Below, piece by piece: positions 7,834 through 16,960 of a stretch of DNA of 64,000 nucleotides. The stretch is from Streptomyces sp. DG1A-41. GTDB taxonomy: Bacteria; Actinomycetota; Actinomycetes; Streptomycetales; Streptomycetaceae. The position numbers were made by a program, and so were the translations under genes. The stretch lies in assembly GCF_037055355.1 (NCBI RefSeq), contig NZ_CP146350.1, forward strand, positions 5,355,001-5,419,000. The letters are read 5' to 3'. Below the pieces are notes generated by a model. The model searched no databases. It was given only the letters and a program-made list of their open reading frames with translations, and had not been told where the DNA came from. Each line of letters begins with the position of its first letter. Position 1 is the stretch's first letter.

Positions 7834-9576
7834 ATGAGCAAGACCACCGCCTCCGACCCGGCCCCGACCGCCGCCGAGGACCAGGAGCTGGGCGACGCCG
7901 GCTCCCAGCTGTCCACCGCCCCCACGGAGGACGCGCCCAACCTGCCCTCCCTGGACGTCATCGGCTGGGCCCGCTGGTTCTGGCGGCAGCTGACCTCCAT
8001 GCGGGTCGCGCTGCTGCTGCTCCTGCTGCTCTCCCTCGGCGCGATCCCCGGCTCGCTCATCCCGCAGACCGGCCAGGACGAGACGAAGGTCGCCGACTTC
8101 CGCAAGAACAACCCCACCCTCGGGGACGTCTACGACAAGCTCGGCCTGTTCCACGTCTACAGCTCGGTGTGGTTCTCCGCGATCTACATCCTGCTGTTCG
8201 TCTCCCTCATCGGCTGCATCGTCCCGCGCACCTGGCAGTTCGTGGGCCAGCTGCGCGGCCTCCCGCCGCGCGCGCCCAGCCGGCTGAACCGGCTGCCCGC
8301 CCACACCACCTGGCGCACCACGGCCGACCCCGAGCAGGTCCACAGCGCCGCCCTGGCCCTGCTCAAGAAGCGCCGCTTCCGCGCCCACCTCGCCGGTGAC
8401 GCCGTCGCCGCGGAGAAGGGCTACCTGCGCGAACTGGGCAACCTCGTCTTCCACATCGCCCTCATCGTGATGCTGGTCGCCTTCGCCTGGGGCCAGCTGT
8501 ACAAGTCCGAGGGCAACAAGCTGGTCGTCGAGGGCGACGGCTTCTCCAACACCCTCACCCAGTACGACGACTTCAAGTCCGGCAGCCTCTTCACCTCCGA
8601 CGACCTGGTGCCGTTCAGCTTCAACCTGAAGAAGTTCACCGGCACCTACGAGCGCACCGGCCCCAACAAGGGCACCCCGCGCGTCTACCAGGCCGACCTC
8701 ACCTACAGCGCGGGCCCGTACGGCAAGGACGAGAAGACCACCGTCAAGGTCAACCACCCGCTGGAGATCGGCAACGCCAAGGTCTACCTGGTCAGCCACG
8801 GCTACGCCCCGGTCATCACGGTCCGCGACGGCAAGGGCAACGTCGTCTACGACGACGCCGTACCGCTGCTGCCGCTCGACGCCAACGTCACCTCCTCCGG
8901 CGTCGTCAAGGTCCTCGACGGCTACCGCAACCCCGAGGGCAAGAAGGAACAGCTCGGCTTCAACGCGTTCTTCGTGCCGACCTTCGGCGGCGCCGCCAGC
9001 GGCACGATGCTGTCGCAGTTCCCCGCGCTGGACTATCCGGTGCTCGCGCTGTCCGCCTACCACGGCGACCTGGGGGCCGACTCCGGCATCCCGCAGAGCG
9101 TGTACCAGATGGACAAGACCAACATGAAGGAGTTCAAGGACTCCCAGGGCAAGCTGTTCAAGAAGCTGCTGCGGCCCGGCGAGACCATGAAGCTCCCGAA
9201 CGGCGCCGGTTCGGTCACCTTCGGCAAGGACGTCAAGGAGTGGGCCGGCTTCCAGGTCGTCCAGGAGCCCGGCGGCGGCTGGGCCCTCGCCGGGGCCCTC
9301 GCGGCCATCGGCGGCCTCGCCGCCTCCCTGTTCATCCAGCGCCGCCGCGTCTGGGTGCGCGCGGTCAAGGGCGCCGACGGCATCACCGTCGTGGAGATGG
9401 CCGGCCTCGGCCGCAGCGAGTCCGCCAAGGTCCCCGAGGAACTCGGCGACCTCGCCGGGATCCTCTACGACGAGACACCGCCCGCGCCCGGCCCCGACGA
9501 CCCCACAGATTCCCCCGACACCGACCAGGAGCCGGGTACCGAAACCCCCGTACCTGCCGAAGGGGCTGAGAAGTGA
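7834..9576 (+). CDS. resB: cytochrome c biogenesis protein ResB (System II)
   Basis: 580 aa. An N-terminal cytoplasmic tail is followed by helices (MRVALLLLLLLSLGAIPGSL with the IPQTG loop; FSAIYILLFVSLIGCIVPR; FHIALIVMLVAFAWGQ), a large extracytoplasmic domain, and a final helix (WALAGALAAIGGLAASLFIQ) before an acidic, Pro-rich tail. This is the ResB/Ccs1 architecture: with CcsB it exports haem and ligates it to apocytochrome c. ATG 7834 lies three bases after ccdA. The stop overlaps the ccsB GTG start. Confidence 0.95.
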   Translation: MSKTTASDPAPTAAEDQELGDAGSQLSTAPTEDAPNLPSLDVIGWARWFWRQLTSMRVALLLLLLLSLGAIPGSLIPQTGQDETKVADFRKNNPTLGDVYDKLGLFHVYSSVWFSAIYILLFVSLIGCIVPRTWQFVGQLRGLPPRAPSRLNRLPAHTTWRTTADPEQVHSAALALLKKRRFRAHLAGDAVAAEKGYLRELGNLVFHIALIVMLVAFAWGQLYKSEGNKLVVEGDGFSNTLTQYDDFKSGSLFTSDDLVPFSFNLKKFTGTYERTGPNKGTPRVYQADLTYSAGPYGKDEKTTVKVNHPLEIGNAKVYLVSHGYAPVITVRDGKGNVVYDDAVPLLPLDANVTSSGVVKVLDGYRNPEGKKEQLGFNAFFVPTFGGAASGTMLSQFPALDYPVLALSAYHGDLGADSGIPQSVYQMDKTNMKEFKDSQGKLFKKLLRPGETMKLPNGAGSVTFGKDVKEWAGFQVVQEPGGGWALAGALAAIGGLAASLFIQRRRVWVRAVKGADGITVVEMAGLGRSESAKVPEELGDLAGILYDETPPAPGPDDPTDSPDTDQEPGTETPVPAEGAEK

Positions 9577-10654
9577 CTCTCGCCGCCGCCACCAACGAAA
9601 ACCTCGCGAACATCAGCAATGTGCTGATCTACTCCGCGATGGCCGTCTACACCCTGGCCTTCTTCGCGTACATCGCCGAATGGCTCTTCGGCAGCCGCAG
9701 CAAGGTCGCCAAGACCGCCGCCGCACTCACCGCCAGGCCGGCCGAGGGGAAGAAGGCGCCCGCCGTCACCGTGAACACGGCGGGCGGCACCGCCGTCCTG
9801 GAGCGGCCGAAGGTCACCGTGCGGGCCGCGGCGGGTCAGCGGGACGTGCCGGACGGGCCCGGGGCGCACGGCGGTGACGAACAGGGCGACCTGTACGGCC
9901 GGATCGCCATCTCCCTCACCGTGCTCGCCTTCCTGGTCGAGCTGGGCGGCGTCATCGCCCGCGCGGCCTCGGTGGAGCGGGCGCCGTGGGGCAACATGTA
10001 CGAGTTCAACATCACGTTCTCCACGGTCGCCGTCGGCGTGTACCTCGGGCTGCTGGCGCTGAAGAAGAACGTGCGCTGGCTCGGCCTGTTCCTGATCACC
10101 TCGGTCCTGCTGGACCTCGGCCTCGCGGTCACGGTCCTCTACACCGCCAGCGACCAGCTGGTCCCGGCCCTGCACTCGTACTGGCTGTACATCCACGTCT
10201 CCACGGCGATCTTCTGCGGCGCGGTCTTCTACGTCGGCGCGGTCGGCACGATCCTGTACCTCTTCAAGGACTCCTACGAGAACAAGCTCGCGAGCGGCGG
10301 CACGCCCGGCACCTTCGCGACGTCCGTCCTGGAGCGGCTGCCCTCCTCCGCCTCCCTCGACAAGTTCTCCTACCGCGTCAACGCGGCCGTCTTCCCGCTG
10401 TGGACGTTCACGATCATCGCGGGCGCCATCTGGCCGGCGACGCCTGGGGCCGCTACTGGGGCTGGGACCCGAAGGAGACCTGGTCCTTCATCACCTGGGT
10501 CGCCTACGCCTGTTACCTGCACGCCCGCGCCACCGCCGGCTGGAAGGGCCGCAAGGCCGCCTACCTGGCCCTGATCGCCTTCGGCTGCTGGCTGTTCAAC
10601 TACTACGGCGTGAACATCTTCGTCTCCGGCAAGCACTCCTACGCGGGCGTGTAA
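9573..10654 (+). pseudogene. ccsB: cytochrome c biogenesis protein CcsB/ResC, reading frame broken by one-base deletion
   Basis: GTG at 9573 overlaps the resB stop. The frame codes CcsB helices, including [20 protein letters not shown] and the His of [20 protein letters not shown], up to AGAIWP. There a base is missing in the G run at 10432-10433. Restoring one G gives the diagnostic [15 protein letters not shown] (tryptophan-rich haem-handling WWD motif), continued in the next frame to [11 protein letters not shown] at 10654. Both halves are otherwise perfect, so the gene is probably intact in the organism and the break a sequence error. With ResB it forms the System II cytochrome c synthetase. 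Confidence 0.9.
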
Positions 10655-10678
10655 GCCCCCAACACCCCCACTCCGGCG

Positions 10679-10715
10679 GGCCGGCTCCTGTGATTCCACG
10701 TCACGGGAACCGGCC
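10679..10715. terminator. stem-loop between convergent ccsB and merR-type genes
   Basis: GGCCGG, TCC and GTGA on one side pair with TCAC, GGA and CCGGCC on the other across a short loop, with single mismatches. The structure lies between the ends of two convergent genes, as expected for a shared bidirectional terminator. A weak T-run follows on the plus strand. Confidence 0.6.
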
Positions 10716-10733
10716 TTCGTCGTCTCGGGGCGC

Positions 10734-11459
10734 TCAGTCGACGCCGACCGCGGTGAGCCGCTCCAGGTAGGCGTGGAGGGCGCTCGCGCCCTCGAGCATG
10801 ACCCTCGTACGGGCCGTCAGGGCCTCCCCGCGCGCGGCGATCGCCGCCCGTAGCGCGTCGCTGCTGCCCTCCCGGCGCAGCCCCTCCAGCACCGGCCGGA
10901 TCTGGTCGAAGAGATAGTGGCTGCGGCGCAGCGTGTGCACGAGCCGGGCGTCGCGCACATCGGCGGGTTCGTAGAGGCGGTACCCCGTGCCGCGCTCGCG
11001 TCCCGGCGTGAGCAGCCCGGCCCCCTCCCACACCCGCAGCGCGGACGTCCGTACGCCCAGCAGCGCGGCCACCTCCCCGATGCGCAGCCCGCCGGAACGC
11101 GGCAGCGGGGCGGGCGGCTGTGCCGCCAGCAGCTCCAGGGCCTCGCTCGCCGCCCGCAGGGACACCCGCTCCTCGTGCAGGGCGGCGTGCGCGGCGTCGA
11201 CCAGCGCGAGCGCGCCCGGGACGTCCCCGTCGTGCAGGGACCGCATGATCTCCGTCGCCTTCACCGGCCCGTAGCCCCGCATCAGGGCCCGGTACGCCAG
11301 CAGCGCGCCGCGGTGCACCTCCCCGAAGACGCGGTAGCCGGACGCGGTCCGCGCGGCGGGCGGCAGCACACCGGCGTCCTCGTAGTTGCGGATCTGCTGC
11401 GTCGAGACACCGGCCAGCCGGGCGAGGTCGACGGGACGGAGACGGCGTTCGCTGGTCAT
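10734..11459 (-). CDS. transcriptional regulator with two MerR-type HTH domains (TioE-like)
   Basis: 241 aa with two MerR winged-helix units in one chain. The first is near residues 7-75 (VDLARLAGVSTQQIRNYEDA, then GVLPPAARTASGYRVF). The second is near 125-190 (IGEVAALLGVRTSALRVWE, then GTGYRLYEPADVRDARLV). No C-terminal metal-binding cysteines are seen. It is divergent from a UvrA2-type ABC protein, 81 bases away, the arrangement of the thiocoraline-type TioE/TioU self-resistance pair. It probably controls that gene and itself in response to a DNA-active compound. Family firm, ligand unknown. Confidence 0.88.
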   Translation of the reverse strand: MTSERRLRPVDLARLAGVSTQQIRNYEDAGVLPPAARTASGYRVFGEVHRGALLAYRALMRGYGPVKATEIMRSLHDGDVPGALALVDAAHAALHEERVSLRAASEALELLAAQPPAPLPRSGGLRIGEVAALLGVRTSALRVWEGAGLLTPGRERGTGYRLYEPADVRDARLVHTLRRSHYLFDQIRPVLEGLRREGSSDALRAAIAARGEALTARTRVMLEGASALHAYLERLTAVGVD

Positions 11460-11518
11460 CGATTTGAAGGTTACGGCAGGGACACCACCGCTGATGCCCG
11501 CAAAGTCTCAACACCGCA

Positions 11519-11538
11519 CTTCAATGGAAGACTTGAAG
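11519..11538. promoter_or_regulatory. inverted repeat in merR/uvrA2 divergent promoter
   Basis: CTTCAA-N8-TTGAAG is a perfect inverted repeat just before the ATG of the ABC protein. A further TTTGAAGG half-site lies at about 11463-11470, next to the merR start. MerR proteins bind such dyads inside long-spacer promoters, so this is a candidate operator. Seen directly; function inferred. Confidence 0.5.
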
Positions 11539-11540
11539 GA

Positions 11541-14033
11541 ATGGACAACTGCATCCGGGTCACCGGCGCCCGCCTCCACAACCTCAAGAACGTCTCCCTC
11601 TCCCTCCCGAAGAACAAGCTGGTCGTCCTGACCGGCCTGTCCGGCTCCGGCAAGTCCACGCTCGCCTTCGACACCCTCCACCAGGAGGGCCAGCGGCAGT
11701 ACCTGGAGTCGCTGGGCATGGTCACCGGCTTCGTCAGCAAACCCGCCGTCGACTCGATCAGCGGCCTGTCCCCGTCCATCAGCGTCGATCAGCACCTCAC
11801 CAACCGCAGCCCGCGCTCCACGGTCGGCACGGTCACCGAGGTGTTCACCTACCTGCGGCTGCTGTGGTCGCGGATCGGGACCCGCCCCTGCCCCGGCTGC
11901 GGGAAGAGCATCCCGCCGTCGTACGCCAACGAGGCGGAGGCCGACGAGGACGCCGAGGGCGAGCAGACGCCCTGCCCGCACTGCGGCACCCTCGTGCCCG
12001 AGCTGGTGATGGGCTCCTTCTCCTTCAACAAGCCCGCGGGCGCCTGCCCTTCCTGTACCGGCCTCGGCGAGGTGATCCGGCCCGACGTACGGCGCCTGGT
12101 CGACGGCTCCCGCTCACTGTCCCAGGGCGCGGTACGGGGCTGGAACCCGAAGCTCACCGAGTGGAACCTCACCGCGCTGCGGGCCGCCGCCCGCCACTAC
12201 GGCTTCACCTTCGACGCGGACCGCCCGCTCGACGAACTGGACGATCCGCAACGCGACTTGCTCGTCCACGGCGTCGAAAGCCCCGAGTTCCGGCGGCACT
12301 TCCCGGAGACCGGCCCGCCGACAACCGTGGCGGCGGGCCGTTTCGAAGGGGTCGCGACGGCGCTGCTGCGGCGCTACACCGAGCGCGCCGACGACCCCGA
12401 ATACCGCGAACGGGCCGAGAAACAAGGCCTGGTGAAGCAGCCCTGCGGCCAGTGCGAGGGCACCCGGCTGCGGCCCGAGAGCCGGGCGGTGGCCGTGCAC
12501 GGACTGACGATCGTCGAGGCGGCACGACTGCCGCTCACCGAACTCGACGGCTGGCTGGCCGGCCTGAAGGAGCGCTCCGCCGGGGACGAGTGGCTGCTCG
12601 TGGAGCCGGTCGCCGCCGACCTGGAGGAACGGGTACGGCGCCTGGTGGACGTCGGCGTCGGCTACCTCAGCCTGGAGCAGCCCACGCCGAGCCTCTCCGC
12701 CGGGGAGACCCAGCGGCTGCGGCTGGCCGCCCTGCTCGGCTCCGGCCTGACCGGCGTGCTGTACGTCCTCGACGAGCCGACCATCGGCCTGCACCCCTCG
12801 GACACGGCCCGCCTGATCGGCGTCCTGCGCCGCCTGCGCGACCTGGGCAACACCGTGCTGGTCGTCGAGCACGACCTCGAGGTACTGCGCGCCGCGGACC
12901 ACGTGGTGGACGTCGGCCCGGGGGCGGGCCGTGACGGCGGCCGGATCGTGGCGGCCGGGACGCCGCAGGAGGTCGCCCGGGCCGAGGCCTCGGTGACCGG
13001 CGCGTATCTGTCGGGCCGGCTGCCCGCGCCCGGGTCCCGTGGCCGCGGCGACAGCGACTCGGCGGTCGTGATCCGCGGGGCCCGCGCCCACAACCTCAAG
13101 GACGTGACCGTACGGATCCCGCTGAACCGCCTGGTGACGGTCACGGGCCCGTCCGGCTCGGGCAAGTCGACGCTGCTGCTGGACATCCTGGGCCGGGCCG
13201 CCCGCCGACACTTCCACGGGGCGGGGGAACTCCCCGCCGAGCACGACGGCATCGACGGCTGGGAGCACCTGTCCAAGGCGGTCCTCATCGACCAGGAACC
13301 GATCAGCCGCGTCCCGCGCTCCAACGCGGCGACCTACTCGGACGTCTTCACCCCCATCCGGGAGGTCTTCGCCGCGAGCAGCGAAGGACGCCTGACAGCG
13401 GGCCGGTTCTCCTTCAACGTGCCGGGCGGACGCTGCGAGCGGTGCGAGGGCGCGGGCGTGCTCACCGTGCGGATGCACTTCCTCCCGGCCGTGCAGGTGC
13501 GCTGCCCGGGATGCCGGGGCCGCCGCTTCCGGCCCGAGGCGCTGGCGGTGCGGTACCAGGGGTACGACATCGCGGAGGTGCTGGAGGCGACGGTGGACGA
13601 GGCGCTGGGGGTGTTCCGTGACGTGCCCGCCGTGGCCGGCCGGTTGCGGCGCATGGCGGACGTCGGCCTCGGCTACCTCCCGCTGGGCCAGCCCGCGCCC
13701 ACGCTGTCCGGAGGCGAGGCCCAGCGCCTCAAACTGGCGAAGGAGCTGGGCCGCCGAGCGGCCGACCGCACCCTCTACGTCCTCGACGAGCCGACAACCG
13801 GCCTGCACGCGGCGGACACGGCACGCCTGCTGGAAGTGCTCCAGCGGCTGGTGGACTCGGGCCACTCCGTCGTCACCATCGAGCACAACGTCGATGTCAT
13901 GCGGGCATCGGACTGGCTGATCGACCTCGGGCCGGTGGGAGGAGCCGGTGGCGGCCGGGTGGTGGCCGAGGGGACCCCGCAGGAGGTGATGGCCGTGCGG
14001 GCGTCTCGGACAGGTGGGTTTCTGGCTGGGTGA
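11541..14033 (+). CDS. UvrA2/DrrC-type ABC-ATPase (excinuclease UvrA paralogue)
   Basis: 830 aa, well short of true UvrA (about 950), consistent with the UvrA2 group that lacks the UvrB-binding insert. It has two ATPase modules: Walker [10 protein letters not shown] near residue 34 and GPSGSGKST near 536, with signatures [12 protein letters not shown] and [12 protein letters not shown]. Zinc-type CxxC pairs are present (CPGCGKS...[21 protein letters not shown]...CPGCRGRR). Such proteins (DrrC, TioU) are linked to tolerance of DNA-binding drugs. It is divergent from the double-MerR gene. A GGAAG ten bases upstream supports the ATG at 11541. Confidence 0.92.
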   Translation: MDNCIRVTGARLHNLKNVSLSLPKNKLVVLTGLSGSGKSTLAFDTLHQEGQRQYLESLGMVTGFVSKPAVDSISGLSPSISVDQHLTNRSPRSTVGTVTEVFTYLRLLWSRIGTRPCPGCGKSIPPSYANEAEADEDAEGEQTPCPHCGTLVPELVMGSFSFNKPAGACPSCTGLGEVIRPDVRRLVDGSRSLSQGAVRGWNPKLTEWNLTALRAAARHYGFTFDADRPLDELDDPQRDLLVHGVESPEFRRHFPETGPPTTVAAGRFEGVATALLRRYTERADDPEYRERAEKQGLVKQPCGQCEGTRLRPESRAVAVHGLTIVEAARLPLTELDGWLAGLKERSAGDEWLLVEPVAADLEERVRRLVDVGVGYLSLEQPTPSLSAGETQRLRLAALLGSGLTGVLYVLDEPTIGLHPSDTARLIGVLRRLRDLGNTVLVVEHDLEVLRAADHVVDVGPGAGRDGGRIVAAGTPQEVARAEASVTGAYLSGRLPAPGSRGRGDSDSAVVIRGARAHNLKDVTVRIPLNRLVTVTGPSGSGKSTLLLDILGRAARRHFHGAGELPAEHDGIDGWEHLSKAVLIDQEPISRVPRSNAATYSDVFTPIREVFAASSEGRLTAGRFSFNVPGGRCERCEGAGVLTVRMHFLPAVQVRCPGCRGRRFRPEALAVRYQGYDIAEVLEATVDEALGVFRDVPAVAGRLRRMADVGLGYLPLGQPAPTLSGGEAQRLKLAKELGRRAADRTLYVLDEPTTGLHAADTARLLEVLQRLVDSGHSVVTIEHNVDVMRASDWLIDLGPVGGAGGGRVVAEGTPQEVMAVRASRTGGFLAG

Positions 14034-14084
14034 CCTGCGCCGGGCTCTCGGGGGCTCCCGCTTCTTCGGCGGCGTCGTGCCTCG

Positions 14085-14690
14085 TCAGCCCTGCCTCTCC
14101 AGCACCGCGTAGTCGGCGAAGCTGCGGCGGTAGCGCAGGTGCCTGGTCTCCTGGGTGTGCCTGCGCTGCCACTCCTCCACCTCGGCCGGGGCCGTGCGCG
14201 GACCCGAACTCGCCCCGCAGTCCTCCTCCTCTCCCGAGACGCAGTACGCCTGGTACTCCGGCAGGGCCGACGCGTCCTGCACGATCGAGTACGGGACGTA
14301 CCGGAAGATGCGGCGCCCCGCCGGTTCCCCGCCGTGCTCCCTCCCCTGGTGCTGGCGCAGCAACACGTTCGCGTCCGTCACGGCACTCCCGTCGAACGCG
14401 GCCCGCGCCTCGTCCCGCCGGACGGTCAGCTCCTCGCACACCGCGCACCCGGGCACGGGCACGGGGGGCCGGTTCGGATCGGCCGACAGCCCTTCCCTGG
14501 AACGGTCGTTGGCGGCGCGTACGCCCGCCCTGAGCCGTTCCTCCAGGGTCGCCACCCGGATCCGCGCCGGGTCCGCCTGCCACTCCCGGCCGCCGCCGAC
14601 CGGGCGCAGCATCACAAACGGGCCGGTCCTGTCCTGATACTCGCCGACCTTGCGCGTCGCAGGGTCGTAGACGAGCGTTCCCGGTTCCAT
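14085..14690 (-). CDS. conserved hypothetical, apparent fusion ending in a DUF7848-like domain
   Basis: About 201 aa in three parts. Residues 1-75 (MEPGTLVYDPATRKVGEYQD then PVGGGREWQADP) match small Streptomyces proteins found beside XRE genes. The middle holds CAVCEELTVRRDEARAAFDG and ends RQHQGREHG, a Cys/His-rich possible zinc site. The C-terminal part (CVSGEEEDCGASSG, then RRHTQETRHLRYRRSF) resembles the stand-alone DUF7848 family. These parts are usually separate short genes, so this looks like a fusion. It is divergent from the XRE regulator. Start ATG 14690 preferred over 14699. Confidence 0.72.
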   Translation of the reverse strand: MEPGTLVYDPATRKVGEYQDRTGPFVMLRPVGGGREWQADPARIRVATLEERLRAGVRAANDRSREGLSADPNRPPVPVPGCAVCEELTVRRDEARAAFDGSAVTDANVLLRQHQGREHGGEPAGRRIFRYVPYSIVQDASALPEYQAYCVSGEEEDCGASSGPRTAPAEVEEWQRRHTQETRHLRYRRSFADYAVLERQG

Positions 14691-14795
14691 GCCGTGCACC
14701 TCCGTAACTCTGGGTGTACCGAGCGTTGCGCAGGGGAACAGTCCGGTTCAATGCTTGGCGTGTGACACCGGTGCACTGTCACGGAGGGGGAGGCC

Positions 14796-15746
14796 GTGAG
14801 CCGACGGAACGGCGGGGAGGCGGGGGCGAGTACGGCCGCCGTGTTCGGGGAGGTGCTGCGGCACTTCCGCGAGGCGGCGCTGCTCACGCAGGAGGGTCTG
14901 GCGAGGCAGATCCCGTGCGACCGCTCGCACGTGGCGCGGGTGGAGGCGGGCACGCGGGTTCCGCAGGAGAGTTTCGCGAAGAAGTGCGACGAACTTCTCG
15001 GCACGGGTGGGGTGTTGCTGCGGTTGTGGGGGCGGATCGACTGGTATCCGCAGGTGGAGCATCCTGACTGGTTTCGGCGGAGGGCTGAGATGGATGCCGT
15101 GGCCGTCCAGTTGTACGAGTACCAAGTGATGGTCATTCCCGGCTTGTTGCAGACGCCGGACTACGCACGTGCACTGCTGTCGCAGACCATGAGCGGCGAG
15201 GAGGTCGAGGACCGCGTCCGAGCACGCCTGAGTCGCCAGCAGCGCTTCCTTGCCGAGGGCGGTCCGCTGTACCTAGCCGTGTTGGACGAGAGCTGTCTGC
15301 GCAATGCGGTCGGGGGCCCAGCCGTGATGAGGGACCAGTGCGCACATCTGCTGAGCGTCGGCCGACGCTCCAACATCCGCATCCAGGTTGTCCCGGCCGC
15401 CTGTTGCGACGCCGTCCACCCCACGACCTCCATGTCGCTCATCACCCTGCCCGAGGGGGAGCGTTGGGTCTACTCGGAGTCGCTCAGCCGTGGCCATTTC
15501 AACAGCGATCCGGAGCTCTACGCTGGGCACAGCCGTACCTATGATGTGCTCAGGGCCGACGCTCTGTCCGCCCCGGAATCCGCCGGCCTGATCGGCGAGA
15601 CGATGGAAGGGTACGAGCAGGATCATGAGCAGGCACGAGCTGAGCGCGGCGACTTGGATCAAGAGCAGCTACAGCGGCAACGACGGCGGCAACTGCATCG
15701 AAATAGCCCCCGATACCCCCGGCGTCGTCCCCGTCCGCGACAGTAA
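14796..15746 (+). CDS. XRE-family regulator with DUF5753 ligand-binding domain
   Basis: 316 aa from GTG 14796 with GGAGG upstream. An N-terminal HTH (LRHFREAALLTQEGLARQI, then RSHVARVEAGTRVP) is followed by the DUF5753 domain (YEYQVMVIPGLLQTPDYARA; the C-terminal part has SRGHFNSDPELYAGHSRTYD). These proteins pair with a downstream DUF397 gene and tune development or antibiotic production in Streptomyces. The last 40 residues (Gln/Arg-rich) are out-of-frame reading of the DUF397 gene, giving a 122-base overlap. The functional protein probably ends near residue 280. Confidence 0.9.
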   Translation: MSRRNGGEAGASTAAVFGEVLRHFREAALLTQEGLARQIPCDRSHVARVEAGTRVPQESFAKKCDELLGTGGVLLRLWGRIDWYPQVEHPDWFRRRAEMDAVAVQLYEYQVMVIPGLLQTPDYARALLSQTMSGEEVEDRVRARLSRQQRFLAEGGPLYLAVLDESCLRNAVGGPAVMRDQCAHLLSVGRRSNIRIQVVPAACCDAVHPTTSMSLITLPEGERWVYSESLSRGHFNSDPELYAGHSRTYDVLRADALSAPESAGLIGETMEGYEQDHEQARAERGDLDQEQLQRQRRRQLHRNSPRYPRRRPRPRQ

Positions 15747-15816
15747 AACCCCTGACGGACCGGTCCTGCTCGTCACCCGGTCCGCCTGGTCCGCTTTCCT
15801 CGCCGGCGTGTGCTGA
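15625..15816 (+). CDS. DUF397 domain protein
   Basis: 63 aa with the family hallmark WIKSSYSGNDGGNCIEIA and PVRDSKTPDGPVLLVTRSAW. This is a small partner of the XRE/DUF5753 regulator; such pairs (WhiJ-like systems) are thought to act as regulator and modulator. The start lies well inside the XRE frame, so the two genes are translationally linked. Confidence 0.93.
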   Translation: MSRHELSAATWIKSSYSGNDGGNCIEIAPDTPGVVPVRDSKTPDGPVLLVTRSAWSAFLAGVC

Positions 15817-15826
15817 GGGCGCTGAA

Positions 15827-16174
15827 CTACTGCCCGCTCAGCATCTGCAGGATCCGGTTGGCCGCCTCCGCCACCGGCTGGCCCACGGCCCCGACGGCTG
15901 CGGCGATCGCAGCGACAGCCATCAGCGCACGGTGCCGTTCCTCGGGAGGCGCGGCGTCAGCCGACAGCACCGGCAGGGACTCGTCGATGAGCTGCGCGCT
16001 GGGCTGCGGAAGCTGGTCGCGCAACTCGCGGACGTCCTGGAGCAGTCCGGCGATGGCCAGCCGCAGGGCGGGATCCATGGCGTCGCCGGTCGCGCCGTTC
16101 TTCACGATGCCCGTGTTGCCGCTGCCGCCGTGCATGGTGACGTTGTCGCCGTAGTAGTAGTTGTTGCCGCTCAT
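15827..16174 (-). CDS. hypothetical protein with N-terminal NYYYGDNV-type motif
   Basis: 115 aa. Residues 5-23 read NYYYGDNVTMHGGSGNTGI, followed by a helical, Leu/Ala-rich region (AIAGLLQDVRELRDQL, then ALMAVAAIAAAVGAVGQPVA) and no signal peptide. The N/G-rich motif is almost the same as the C-terminus of the protein encoded just upstream, whose stop overlaps this ATG (ATGA). A motif shared end-to-start by coupled genes suggests the two proteins interact through it. Function unknown. Confidence 0.75.
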   Translation of the reverse strand: MSGNNYYYGDNVTMHGGSGNTGIVKNGATGDAMDPALRLAIAGLLQDVRELRDQLPQPSAQLIDESLPVLSADAAPPEERHRALMAVAAIAAAVGAVGQPVAEAANRILQMLSGQ

Positions 16175-16776
16175 GCCGCGATCCCCACGTTGCCGTTGCC
16201 GCCGTACATGTTCACGTTGTCGCCGAAGTAGTAGTTGGTGGGCGAGCTGATGGTGAGACGCTCGACCGTCACATGGAACTCGGTGTCCGGGTTCTCCAGC
16301 GCGCCGGCGACGTAGCCCACGAGCTGGTCCAGATGCTGGGGGTTCCGGCTGGTCACCATCGCGGTGGAGGGGCCGGCCGTCTCGATGGCGAGGACGTAGT
16401 GCGACTGGGCGGTGACGACGGAGAGCATGTCCACGAGGAAGTAGATCAGCGCCGCGCCGGAGCCGAGCCACACGAAGGTGAGGAGCCCGCTGCCCGTGGA
16501 CCTGCTCGCGAGGAACGTCACGCTGCCGATGATCGACAGGCCGATGGCCACGGCAAGGGTGATCCCGGTGCGTGCAAGGAAGCGGATGACCGCCTCCTTG
16601 CGCCTCGGGTGGAGGGTGAAGGTGTACACCCGCGCGATGTTGCGCAAGGGGTAGGCCGCGCCGCCGACCCATAACAGCCGCTTGCTGACGCGTAGTTCGA
16701 TGTCGGTCATGGCCTGGGGCGGAGTGGCGGGCGGGGGCGGGACGTCCCACTGCCCCGGCGGCTGCTGGGTCTCCAT
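16171..16776 (-). CDS. DUF6232-like membrane protein with C-terminal NYYFGDNV-type motif
   Basis: 201 aa. A Pro-rich start (METQQPPGQWDVPPPPATPP) is followed by a short beta-rich N-domain (RVSKRLLWVGGAAYPLRNIA), then two membrane helices (ITLAVAIGLSIIGSVTFLA and FVWLGSGAALIYFLVDML). A cytoplasmic domain ends in NYYFGDNVNMYGGNGNVGI. It resembles the DUF6232 membrane proteins of actinomycetes in its N-terminal region. The C-terminal motif recurs in the next gene. ATG at 16776 begins the two-gene operon. Confidence 0.72.
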   Translation of the reverse strand: METQQPPGQWDVPPPPATPPQAMTDIELRVSKRLLWVGGAAYPLRNIARVYTFTLHPRRKEAVIRFLARTGITLAVAIGLSIIGSVTFLASRSTGSGLLTFVWLGSGAALIYFLVDMLSVVTAQSHYVLAIETAGPSTAMVTSRNPQHLDQLVGYVAGALENPDTEFHVTVERLTISSPTNYYFGDNVNMYGGNGNVGIAA

Positions 16777-16960
16777 GAAGTCCTTCTGAGGGCCGACGCG
16801 TTCAAAGTGACAGCCGTAACTGCCTGAACACTATTGACGACCATGCGTTGCCCGAGAGCAAGTCGTTTGCGCAGTGCAGAGAGCGCCGGTGGAAGCGGCT
16901 GAGCCGCACGACCCTGGGCGTCGATGCCGTAGGCGGCGACGATTGCCGCGCCGGCGTCGC

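Noticed and set aside
7021-9063. 680-codon minus-strand open frame
   Set aside because: Antisense to ccdA and resB, which have conserved motifs and membrane helices; the frame itself is Gly/Glu/His-rich noise from high GC.
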